17,894 nucleotides of DNA from NCBI GenBank assembly GCA_016200955.1, contig JACQDU010000086.1, positions 1-17,894 of the forward strand, written 5' to 3'. The notes under the pieces were generated by a model that was not told the origin of the DNA, did not search any database, and saw only the letters and a program-made list of their open reading frames with translations. Both the position numbers and the translations under genes were made by a program. Shown here piece by piece: positions 1 to 6,685 of the stretch. The DNA comes from a bacterium (lineage in GTDB: Bacteria; Planctomycetota; J058; JACQDU01). Each line of letters begins with the position of its first letter. The stretch's first letter is position 1.

Positions 1-1
1 G

Positions 2-652
2 GACGAGGTCGGGGAGATGAGCGACGAGGTCCAGGCCAAGCTCCTCCGCGTGCTCCAGGAGCGCGAGGTCCGTCCGATCGGCGCCACCGCGACCGTGAGG
101 GTCGATGTGAGGGTCCTCGCCGCGACTCACCGGGACCTCCGCGCGCTCGTCCAAGAGGGAAAGTTCCGCCAGGATCTCTACTACCGGCTCGGAGTCGTCG
201 TCGCCCGCGTCCCGCCGCTCCGCGAGCGGCGCGAGGACATACCGCTCCTCTTCCGGCACTTCCTCGAGCAGGCCGCCCGCGCGCACGGGCTGCCCGCTCC
301 CGAGGTCTCCGAGGAGGCGCAGGCCCGGCTTCTCGCACACTCGTGGCCCGGCAACGTGAGAGAGCTCCAGGCGCACGCGACTCGCTTCTTTCTGACCGGA
401 GCCGACCCGGACCCGCGGCCCGAGGGCCCAACCGGGCTCGAAGGGCCTCTCTCGATCCGGCTCGATCTCGCGAGGACCGTGCCGCTCCTCTCCCTCCACG
501 ACGCTCGCCAGGTCTTCGACCGCCTCTACGTCGGCCGGGTCATCGAGCTCCACGACGGAAACGTGACGGCCGCGGCCACGACGCTCGGGCTCAATCGCTC
601 CTACCTTTTCGAGCTCGTGAAGCGCCTCGGCCTGAGGACGGGGAAGCCCTAG
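2..652 (+). CDS. Sigma-54-dependent transcriptional activator, 3' part (AAA+ and Fis-type HTH)
   Basis: This is the C-terminal half of an NtrC-family enhancer-binding protein. Such proteins hydrolyse ATP to remodel sigma-54 RNA polymerase at -24/-12 promoters. The reading frame is already open at the left edge. The first visible residues DEVGEM are the end of the Walker B segment, followed by QAKLLRVLQE, which is very typical of the family. Further on are the RQDLYYRL segment containing the arginine finger and the sensor II motif WPGNVREL (around 343-366). The end carries a Fis-type helix-turn-helix (about 550-645: NVTAAATTLGLNRSYLFELV). The Walker A, GAFTGA loop and sensory domain lie outside the window, so the signal is unknown. 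The gene ends at TAG 650-652, followed nine bases later by a GC-rich hairpin. The class call is firm; the target genes cannot be stated. Confidence 0.93.
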   Translation, partial: DEVGEMSDEVQAKLLRVLQEREVRPIGATATVRVDVRVLAATHRDLRALVQEGKFRQDLYYRLGVVVARVPPLRERREDIPLLFRHFLEQAARAHGLPAPEVSEEAQARLLAHSWPGNVRELQAHATRFFLTGADPDPRPEGPTGLEGPLSIRLDLARTVPLLSLHDARQVFDRLYVGRVIELHDGNVTAAATTLGLNRSYLFELVKRLGLRTGKP

Positions 653-660
653 AGAGGGCT

Positions 661-680
661 CCGTCGGATCGAGCCGACGG
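661..680 (+). terminator. Hairpin after sigma-54 activator gene, no U-tract
   Basis: A perfect 7-bp stem CCGTCGG (661-667) / CCGACGG (674-680) with a 6-base loop starts eight bases after the stop codon. No T-run follows, so it is at best a U-less terminator or an mRNA 3'-end stabiliser. It resembles the hairpins after the kinase gene and after the second SurA-N-like gene. Confidence 0.4.
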
Positions 681-782
681 TCGGGTCGTACAGAGCCGAC
701 TTCCCGGAAGACTCAAGGGCGCCGCGGAACGACTTCTCTCGTGGCGCGGGGCTTGCGCCCGCCGAGACGTGGAGGGAGCGCC

Positions 783-2351
783 GTGCCCATGACCTGCGAA
801 GGCGCGAGCGCGCCCGCCCGGCCTTCCGTGAGCGCGCCCTGCGGCCGCGTGATATCGTCCATTTCCGTGAGCCCCGAGCCTGGAACGAAGCCGCCCGTGA
901 TTCCCGGATACTCCCTGGGAGAGCTCCTGGGACGAGGAGGCATGGGAGTCGTCTACAGCGCTCATCACGACCCGACGGGCCGCGACGTGGCCTTGAAGTG
1001 GCTTCCCGCGACCGCGCATCCGCACATGCGGCAGCGGTTCATCCGCGAGGCGCGCGTCGCCGCCTCTCTCAGGCACCCGCACATCGTGACGGTCTTCGAC
1101 GCGGGGCCGGCGCCCGACGGGGACTTCATCGCGATGGAGCTCGTCCCGGGAATGCCCCTTTCCGCGGTGCTCGAGTCCGGCACGCTCGGGCAGCGCGCCC
1201 TGGTGGACGTCCTGATCCGGATCGCGCGGGCGCTCCAGTTCGCGCACGACGCCGGGATCGTCCACCGAGACGTGAAGCCCGCGAACATCCTCATCGACAA
1301 CGAGGGCGAGCCTCGTCTCGTGGACTTCGGCCTCGTGCGGTCGATCGATCCCGACCGCGGCCCGCGAGTGACCGGCCCCGGCATGGCGCTCGGCACCCTC
1401 GCTTACATGGCTCCCGAGGTCGCCGCGGGGAACGCCTACGAGGCCGGGCCCTCGGTCGATGTCTTCGCTCTCGGAGCGATCCTCTACGAGCACCTCGCCG
1501 GGGGGCTTCCGTACTTCGAGGGTGCGCCGCCGTCCGACCCCAAGGCGACGATCGTGCGAGTCATCGACGGGGAGGTCACTCCGCTGCCGCCCTCGGTCCC
1601 CGAAGCTCTCGCGACCGTCTGCCTCGCGGCACTGTCCAAGGATCCCGCGCGGAGACCGACCGACCGTGAGCTTGCCGACGGGCTCGAGGCAGCGATCGCT
1701 CCGCTCCCGCGCTCCGAGGTCGGGCGCTCCGTCACGGTGGCATTGATCGCGGCGACGCTCGCGGTGGTTCTCGCGGGGGCGGCCGCAGTCGGCGTTTCGC
1801 GCTGGCGCACGCAACCCGGTCCGTCAACGCCGCCGGTGTCGACGATGCCCGAGCCGCCGGCCGCGCCTCCTCCCGTGGAACCGCAGCCGCCCGAGCCGCT
1901 GCCGCCGGCCGCGCTCGAGCCGATCCTGGCGGCCGAGCACGAGGACAATCGAGCCGCGGTCCGTGCTCTCGCGGCGAAGGTCCTCTCGGCGGATCGCGGA
2001 TCTTCCGCCGCGCTCGCGCACGCCGCTCTCGGGCGCGTCCTCCTCCTCGATGGGGACTTCGAGGGATCGCGCCGTGAGCTCGGCGAGGCGGCCGCGGCCG
2101 ACAAGGCGCTGCCGGTCCGCTACCTCTTCGTCTTCCTCGCGGCGTGCGTCCTCACTCACGACGAGGAGCAGACGCGCAAGGTCTGCAAGGCGATACGCGA
2201 GCGCGACCCGAAGTCCCCCTACGCCGAGGCGATCGAGCCGTGCCTCGAGTGCGCACCGGGCGGCGCGAACCGCCGCCAGAAGACCCGGTACGTCCTCGTC
2301 GTCGGGCGCCTGCCGGACACCCCTCTCAAGAAATTCCTCCTCTCTCGCTGA
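783..2351 (+). CDS. Membrane serine/threonine protein kinase (PknB-type) with C-terminal extracytoplasmic region
   Basis: This is a eukaryotic-type Ser/Thr kinase of 522 aa if translation begins at GTG 783. That start has GGAGG at 771-775 with 7-base spacing; an upstream in-frame GTG at 741 has no comparable site, and ATG 789 is spaced less well. The kinase domain shows the glycine loop GRGGMGVVY (from about residue 50), VALKW with the ATP-binding Lys72, the catalytic loop HRDVKPAN (Asp163), DFG (Asp181) and GTLAYMAPE. All catalytic residues are present. A single hydrophobic helix near residues 317-340 is followed by a Pro/Glu-rich linker and a roughly 150-residue, Ala/Leu-rich helical region, possibly TPR-like, ending with a CLEC pair. 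The kinase would be cytoplasmic and the C-terminal part outside the inner membrane. Substrates are unknown. A strong hairpin follows the stop. Confidence 0.93.
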   Translation: MPMTCEGASAPARPSVSAPCGRVISSISVSPEPGTKPPVIPGYSLGELLGRGGMGVVYSAHHDPTGRDVALKWLPATAHPHMRQRFIREARVAASLRHPHIVTVFDAGPAPDGDFIAMELVPGMPLSAVLESGTLGQRALVDVLIRIARALQFAHDAGIVHRDVKPANILIDNEGEPRLVDFGLVRSIDPDRGPRVTGPGMALGTLAYMAPEVAAGNAYEAGPSVDVFALGAILYEHLAGGLPYFEGAPPSDPKATIVRVIDGEVTPLPPSVPEALATVCLAALSKDPARRPTDRELADGLEAAIAPLPRSEVGRSVTVALIAATLAVVLAGAAAVGVSRWRTQPGPSTPPVSTMPEPPAAPPPVEPQPPEPLPPAALEPILAAEHEDNRAAVRALAAKVLSADRGSSAALAHAALGRVLLLDGDFEGSRRELGEAAAADKALPVRYLFVFLAACVLTHDEEQTRKVCKAIRERDPKSPYAEAIEPCLECAPGGANRRQKTRYVLVVGRLPDTPLKKFLLSR

Positions 2352-2369
2352 CGACTTCGTTCCCCGCAC

Positions 2370-2393
2370 GAGAGTCGGGTCGGCCCGACTCTC
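2370..2393 (+). terminator. 10-bp hairpin after kinase gene, no U-tract
   Basis: A perfect 10-bp stem, GAGAGTCGGG (2370-2379) with CCCGACTCTC (2384-2393), closes a TCGG tetraloop 18 bases after the kinase stop. A second small hairpin CGGG-TTCA-CCCG (2397-2408) follows. There is no T-run. The position between the kinase and the exported-protein cluster suggests a transcription end or a processing barrier. Confidence 0.5.
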
Positions 2394-2498
2394 CGTCGGG
2401 TTCACCCGAGCGCGGCCGTTCGGCCCATCGCCCCGCGCGCGACTTACGAAGGGCCCCTCTCTTGCAGAGACACCGCCAGAGGAGGAGAGGCGAGGAGC

Positions 2499-3089
2499 GT
2501 GAGAAGAGTGATCGCCCTGATGGCGCTCGTCCTTGCCCTCGAGCCCTGGCCCGCGCGCGCTCACTCGACCGAGCCCTCGCGGTCGGAGGTCTCGATCGCG
2601 ACGGGCGAGGTCCGCTGGGTCGTCCTCGCCCGCGCGTGCGACGTCGCGCACGCTCTCGCCCGGGAGCGCGACGCGCGGATCCTCGCGCACGACCCGGTCC
2701 TCGCCGCGTACGCGCGCTCTCGCCTTGCCGTCTTCTCCGAGCGAGGGGCGCCGGCCGACATCCGCTCTCTCGAGGCGTCGGCCGAAGGCCTCGACCTCGT
2801 GAGGATCGACCTACGATTCGAGAGGCCGGAGGGCGGCGCGCTTTGGCTCCAGTCGCGCTTCCTCGCGGACGCGGACCTCGAGCACCGCGACCTCGCGCGC
2901 GTGTCGGTCGAGGGAGAGCCCGACGCTCGCGGCTTCGTCTTCGGACCCGCGGGAGACACCTTCCGGGTCTCCTTGCGGCCTCGTCCCGACTTCCGTTGCT
3001 CGCTCCTCATCTACCCGGCGACGTGCATCGCCGGGATCGCGCTGTGCTCTGCGCGCTTCTCCGAGAGAAAGGAACGGTCTCATGGGTAA
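2499..3089 (+). CDS. Exported protein resembling the N-terminal ectodomain of HupE/UreJ-family proteins, membrane domain absent
   Basis: This 196-aa protein is the first gene of a four-gene cluster. Residues 1-21 look like a signal peptide (RR, hydrophobic core, then PARA before HS). The start GTG 2499 has GGAGGAGAGG at 2481-2490; GTG 2508 is a possible alternative. The mature part has a beta-rich pattern (EVRWVVLARACDVAHAL; FVFGPAGDTFRVSL) that I associate with the periplasmic N-terminal half of HupE/UreJ-type proteins often found beside DUF3604 genes. That is recollection, not a search result. The usual six-helix HupE membrane half is missing. Only one hydrophobic stretch (about residues 168-184) precedes a basic tail RFSERKER, so it may be a C-terminally anchored protein. 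The stop overlaps the next start by eight bases, implying translational coupling. Function is unknown. Confidence 0.7.
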   Translation: MRRVIALMALVLALEPWPARAHSTEPSRSEVSIATGEVRWVVLARACDVAHALARERDARILAHDPVLAAYARSRLAVFSERGAPADIRSLEASAEGLDLVRIDLRFERPEGGALWLQSRFLADADLEHRDLARVSVEGEPDARGFVFGPAGDTFRVSLRPRPDFRCSLLIYPATCIAGIALCSARFSERKERSHG

Positions 3090-4590
3090 GACGAGGCTCC
3101 TCGCGGTGGTCCTGGTCCTCGCCGCGCCGGCGCTCGCCCTTAGGGCGCAGGATGCGCCGGCAGCTCCCGCCGACCCGCAGCTCGCGTACTCGGGGCTGAC
3201 TCCGTACTACGGCGACCTCCACGACCACACCTACTACTCGCCCGACGCGTCCCAGTGGGGAGCCTCGTTGCCGAACGAGGACCCCTACGCCGCGCTCCTC
3301 TTCGCGCGCGACACGGCGCAGCTCGACTTCTGCTGCGTGACCGACCACAGCGAGCAGTTCGTCATCAACGGTGGCGGCGTCACGCTCCAGGGAAGCATGA
3401 GCCCCTCGACCTGGGCCGACGAGATCGCGGCCGCCGACGCCTTCCAGGAAGACGGGCGCTTCGTGACGTTCTGCGGCTGGGAGTGGACGGGACAGCCCGC
3501 GCTCACGAGCCAGGCGCTCGTGCCGAACGAGAGCTACACGGGCCACAAGTGCGTGATCTGGAACAGCGTCAAGGGAGCCGACGGGCGCTACGTCCTCCCT
3601 TCCGCCGTGACGAGCGCCTACGACGCCTCGGACCCCGCGTCTCTCTGGAGCGCGCTCGATGCGTTCGTGAGCAGGAACCCTCTCGCGGACTACATCACGA
3701 ACCCGCACACGACGGCGGAGAAGGACTGCGCGACGGACTGGTCCTACGTGAACGCCGACCGGCAGCGCCTCGTCGAGGTCTTCTCCAAGCACGGGAGCTC
3801 CGAGGCCGAGGACGCTTACCTCCACATCCAGGGAGTCGGCTTCGTGAGCACTGCGAGCGTCGTCGCGGCGCTCGACAAGTGGCGGTCGACCGGCCTCGAC
3901 GGCTATCAGCTCGGGATCATCGCGAACACGGACGGCCACAACGCACAACCCGGGAACGTGTTCGAGGCCTGGTACGTCCACAACGGGAACGCTCGGGCCG
4001 CGAACACGAAGGCTTATTACACGGTCCCCTGGTTCGCGAGCGGCGGACACGCCGTCGTCTTCGCAGCCGCGAAGACGCGCGCCGCGATCTGGTCGGGGCT
4101 CAAGTCGAGGCTCACGTACGGCACCTCGGGGGCCAGGATCCAGCTCTGGGTGACGGCCACGACCGACCAAGCGTCGGGCGTCCTCATGGGGCAGTCGACG
4201 ACGGCGACGAGCGGCGCTCACGTGACGCTCTCGATGAAGGCGCTCGGGCAACCCTGGCCCGTTCCGACGGCGGTCGCGCCTTACGGGCCGCTCGCCGGCC
4301 AGAACAACGACCTCTCGACGGCGAGGATCCAGTCGTTCGAGATCGTCAAGAACGGCGTCAAGGTCGCGACGATCACGGGGTCGGGCGAGGCCGGTCTCGA
4401 CGGAGCGGTGACCACGTGGACCGATCCGGCCGCGATCACCGCCTCGACCTACTACTACGTGCGCGCGCTCCAGTTCCCGACGACGACTTGCCAGACCCCG
4501 GAGGGGGCGGGGCTCCCGAACCCGCCGGCGAACGCGAAGGTGCTGGCCGAGCGCGCCTGGTCTTCCCCGATCTTCGTGACGAAGAAGTGA
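3082..4590 (+). CDS. DUF3604-family exported PHP-like metal-dependent hydrolase
   Basis: This 502-aa protein has a signal peptide (MGKTRLLAVVLVLAAPALAL, cleavage near RAQD). The first mature motif YYGDLHDHTYYS (His47, His49) is the metal-binding entry of the PHP/DUF3604 fold. VTDHSE (Asp88, His89), NPHTT and NTDGHN (Asp284, His286) supply the other expected metal ligands, so it is probably an active metallo-hydrolase; no substrate is known to me for the family. The C-terminal 150 residues are beta-rich. At about 500 aa it is shorter than many DUF3604 proteins of my recollection. The start ATG 3082 has AAAGGA 3068-3073 and overlaps the end of the previous gene. The next gene begins 11 bases after its stop. 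It would act outside the cytoplasm with its exported neighbours. Confidence 0.85.
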   Translation: MGKTRLLAVVLVLAAPALALRAQDAPAAPADPQLAYSGLTPYYGDLHDHTYYSPDASQWGASLPNEDPYAALLFARDTAQLDFCCVTDHSEQFVINGGGVTLQGSMSPSTWADEIAAADAFQEDGRFVTFCGWEWTGQPALTSQALVPNESYTGHKCVIWNSVKGADGRYVLPSAVTSAYDASDPASLWSALDAFVSRNPLADYITNPHTTAEKDCATDWSYVNADRQRLVEVFSKHGSSEAEDAYLHIQGVGFVSTASVVAALDKWRSTGLDGYQLGIIANTDGHNAQPGNVFEAWYVHNGNARAANTKAYYTVPWFASGGHAVVFAAAKTRAAIWSGLKSRLTYGTSGARIQLWVTATTDQASGVLMGQSTTATSGAHVTLSMKALGQPWPVPTAVAPYGPLAGQNNDLSTARIQSFEIVKNGVKVATITGSGEAGLDGAVTTWTDPAAITASTYYYVRALQFPTTTCQTPEGAGLPNPPANAKVLAERAWSSPIFVTKK

Positions 4591-4601
4591 GCGGGGGAGC
4601 C

Positions 4602-5147
4602 ATGCGACCCTCGACCGTTCTCGCCGTCGCGAGCCTCGGCGTGTTCCTGGGAGGAGGGCCGGCGACCGTACGCGCGAGCGATTCTCCGGTGGTGGCGCGC
4701 GCGGGGACGCGCGAGTTCACGGCGGGCGAGGTCGTGGCGCGCGCGCGCTGCGAGGCGGCCGCCCGCGGGAGAGGCGGAGCACCGCTCACGGGTGAGGAGC
4801 TTTCGCGCGCGCTCGAGGCGCTCGTGGACGACGAGGCCCTTTGGGAGGAAGGGCTCCGCCGGTGTCTCGACCGCGACGACCGCGTGGTCCGCCGTCTCCT
4901 CATGATCAAAGTCTATCTCGAGGACGTTGCCAAGCCGTTCGCCGCGCTGCGCCCGAGCGAGACCGACCTCTCGCGGTTCGAGCGAGCGCACGAGGCGGAG
5001 CTCCGTGGCCTCGACGGCGAGCACCGCCGCCACGAGGTCGAGCTCCGCTGGAAGCTCGAGGCGAGACGGCGGCTCTCGGACGCGATGACGGCAAACGCCC
5101 GGAGCCACGCCGCGATCGACGTGCCAGGCCGGCGCGAGGCGAGGTGA
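4602..5147 (+). CDS. Exported SurA-N-like protein without PPIase domain (paralogue 1)
   Basis: This is a 181-aa protein with a signal peptide (cleavage around VRASDS, residue 25). The mature protein begins VVARAGTREFTAGEV and continues with SRALEALVDDEALWEEGLRR and DDRVVRRLLMIKVYLEDV. This is the typical N-terminal helical segment of SurA/PpiC-type peptidyl-prolyl isomerases. The parvulin domain that should follow is absent. After LRPSETDLSRFERAHEAEL the chain passes straight into a charged helix (ELRWKLEARRRLSDAM) resembling the tail after the parvulin domain. It might therefore chaperone or bind a client without isomerising it. The start ATG 4602 follows GGGGGAG (4593-4599). The next gene starts four bases after its stop, and it is a paralogue. 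The family call rests on pattern recognition; the partner is probably the DUF3604 or HupE-like product. Confidence 0.7.
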   Translation: MRPSTVLAVASLGVFLGGGPATVRASDSPVVARAGTREFTAGEVVARARCEAAARGRGGAPLTGEELSRALEALVDDEALWEEGLRRCLDRDDRVVRRLLMIKVYLEDVAKPFAALRPSETDLSRFERAHEAELRGLDGEHRRHEVELRWKLEARRRLSDAMTANARSHAAIDVPGRREAR

Positions 5148-5151
5148 AAAC

Positions 5152-5709
5152 GTGAGACGAGCTCCCGGGACCTCGATCTTCCTCACCGGAGCGCTCGCGA
5201 TCCTCGTGCTCGGCTCCCGCCGGGACGAGCCCGAGCCCTCTCTGCGGGGAGGGACGCTCGCGGTCGTGGACGGAGTCGCGATCGGCGAGGCGGACGTGCG
5301 CGACCTCGCTCTCGCCCGCGCCACTCCTCGACCCTTCGGAGCCGAGGAGCAGGGCGCGCGCGTCTCGCTCGCGAAGCCGCGAGAGCCGTCGCCCGTGGAG
5401 ATCGAGAGTGCGCTCGAGCAGCTCGTGGACGAGGAGGCGCTCGTCCGGGAGGCGGTCCGGCGCGGTTACGAGCATGACCCGGTCGTGCGCCGCCGCGTGA
5501 TCGCGCGCCTCCTCGAGCAGGACGTGGACGCGCGCGCCGGTTGTCTCTGCGAGTGCGACCGCGAGCCCGCGAAGGAGACGGCGCCGCAAGGCGACCCTGC
5601 CCTGCTCCGCGCCGCTCTCATGGCGAAGGCTCGCGAGCGCGCGGGAGCGTGGGTCTCCCCCGACGCTCCGAGGCTGCTCGAGGCCGCGACGAGGGGCCGC
5701 GCTCCCTGA
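5152..5709 (+). CDS. SurA-N-like protein without PPIase domain (paralogue 2)
   Basis: This 185-aa protein is the last gene of the cluster. The start GTG 5152 is preceded by GAGGTGA (5141-5147), which also contains the stop of the previous gene, so the two are coupled. An N-terminal hydrophobic segment (residues 8-21) may be a signal peptide or anchor. LAVVDGVAIGEADV, then ESALEQLVDEEALVREAVRRGY and DPVVRRRVIARLLEQDV, align closely with the preceding gene product, indicating tandem duplication. A poorly conserved insert (RPFGAEEQGARVSL) separates the first two parts. No parvulin domain follows. In its place is a short CLCECD motif (residues 131-136) and a helical tail. A hairpin lies just after the stop. 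Function is unknown beyond a likely envelope chaperone-like role. Confidence 0.65.
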   Translation: MRRAPGTSIFLTGALAILVLGSRRDEPEPSLRGGTLAVVDGVAIGEADVRDLALARATPRPFGAEEQGARVSLAKPREPSPVEIESALEQLVDEEALVREAVRRGYEHDPVVRRRVIARLLEQDVDARAGCLCECDREPAKETAPQGDPALLRAALMAKARERAGAWVSPDAPRLLEAATRGRAP

Positions 5710-5717
5710 AGCTCACT

Positions 5718-5738
5718 CGACGCCGGGCTCCGGCGTCG
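5718..5738 (+). terminator. Hairpin at end of the exported-protein cluster, no U-tract
   Basis: An 8-bp perfect stem CGACGCCG (5718-5725) / CGGCGTCG (5731-5738) with a 5-base loop starts eight bases after the stop at 5709. No T-run follows. It separates the four-gene cluster from the hydrolase gene and matches the style of the hairpins at 661 and 2370. Confidence 0.4.
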
Positions 5739-5780
5739 CGAGGTCACGGAAGAGGGAACGACAGTGGAAGGAAGTGCGTC

Positions 5781-6662
5781 ATGAGGTGCTCCAGGAAGAT
5801 GTGGTCCGTGCTCGCCTGCGCGGTGGCGCTCGTACTCGGCTCGGTTGCGGTCCCGGCCGACGCCGAGGACGTCGAGTTCGTTGTCAAGAAGAGCCTCTCC
5901 TACTACGACGGCAAGGACAGCGACGAGAAGAAGAACTGCCTCGACCTCTACGTGCCCAAGGGGGACGGGCCCTTCCCGGTCCTCGCGTGGGTCCACGGAG
6001 GTGGGTGGAAGATGGGCGACAAGGCGATGTTCCGGCACGTCGGAGCGGCCTTCGCGAAGCGAGGGATCCTGACGGCGATCGTGGGCTACCGCCTGAGCCC
6101 GTCCGTAAAGCACCCCGAGCACGTGCGTGACGTGGCGCGTGCGCTCGCCTGGCTCAAGAAGAACGTGAAGGAGCACAAGGGCGATCCCGACGCCCTGTTC
6201 GTCTCCGGGCAGTCCGCGGGAGGGCACCTCTCGGCGCTCGTCGGGCTCGACCCGACCTACCTCAAGGAGCAGGGGCTCGAGCTCTCGGCGCGCAAGGGCG
6301 TGATCCCGATGAGCGGCCCGTTCGGCACTGTCTGTCTCGCCGTCTTCCCCGACGTCTTCCCCGCCGAGACGCGCGACGACGCGGCTCCGCTCAACCACGT
6401 CGGCAAGGACAAGCCGCCCTTCTTCGTGACGTGGGGCGAGGACGACCCGATCAACCTGCGCATGGCGGGAAAGGCGCTCGCGTCCAAGCTCGAGGAAGCC
6501 GGCGTCAAGACGAAGTCGCTCGAGGTGAAGGAGCGCGGCCACGTCACGATCGTGACCAAGATCGGGACCGAGAAGGACGAGCTCACGGAGGAGGTCGTGA
6601 AGTACATCAAGGAGAACGCGGCGGCGAAAACGGAGACGGGGAAGACGAAGACCAAGGACTGA
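5781..6662 (+). CDS. Exported alpha/beta-hydrolase (carboxylesterase/BD-FAE-like)
   Basis: This 293-aa serine hydrolase has a signal peptide (MRCSRKMWSVLACAVALVLG, cleavage near ADAED). The start ATG 5781 is supported by AAGGAAG at 5768-5774. The oxyanion-hole motif HGGGW is at residues 72-76. The nucleophile elbow GQSAGG has Ser145, the acid is in WGEDDPI (Asp221 or Asp222), and the catalytic His254 is in ERGHVTI. This is a complete triad of the hormone-sensitive-lipase/esterase type. The likely reaction is hydrolysis of a carboxylic ester outside the cytoplasm; substrate specificity cannot be read. The protein is notably lysine-rich with a KTETGKTKTKD tail, unlike the arginine-rich neighbours. 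It is separated from the upstream cluster by a hairpin and converges on asnS with only 23 bases between stops. Confidence 0.9.
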   Translation: MRCSRKMWSVLACAVALVLGSVAVPADAEDVEFVVKKSLSYYDGKDSDEKKNCLDLYVPKGDGPFPVLAWVHGGGWKMGDKAMFRHVGAAFAKRGILTAIVGYRLSPSVKHPEHVRDVARALAWLKKNVKEHKGDPDALFVSGQSAGGHLSALVGLDPTYLKEQGLELSARKGVIPMSGPFGTVCLAVFPDVFPAETRDDAAPLNHVGKDKPPFFVTWGEDDPINLRMAGKALASKLEEAGVKTKSLEVKERGHVTIVTKIGTEKDELTEEVVKYIKENAAAKTETGKTKTKD

Positions 6663-6685
6663 CCTCGGCGGCGATCTCCCGCTGA

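Noticed and set aside
591..1814. A 407-codon minus-strand open frame opposite the kinase gene
   Set aside because: Shadow frame produced by high GC; it spans the end of one real gene and most of the kinase domain of another.
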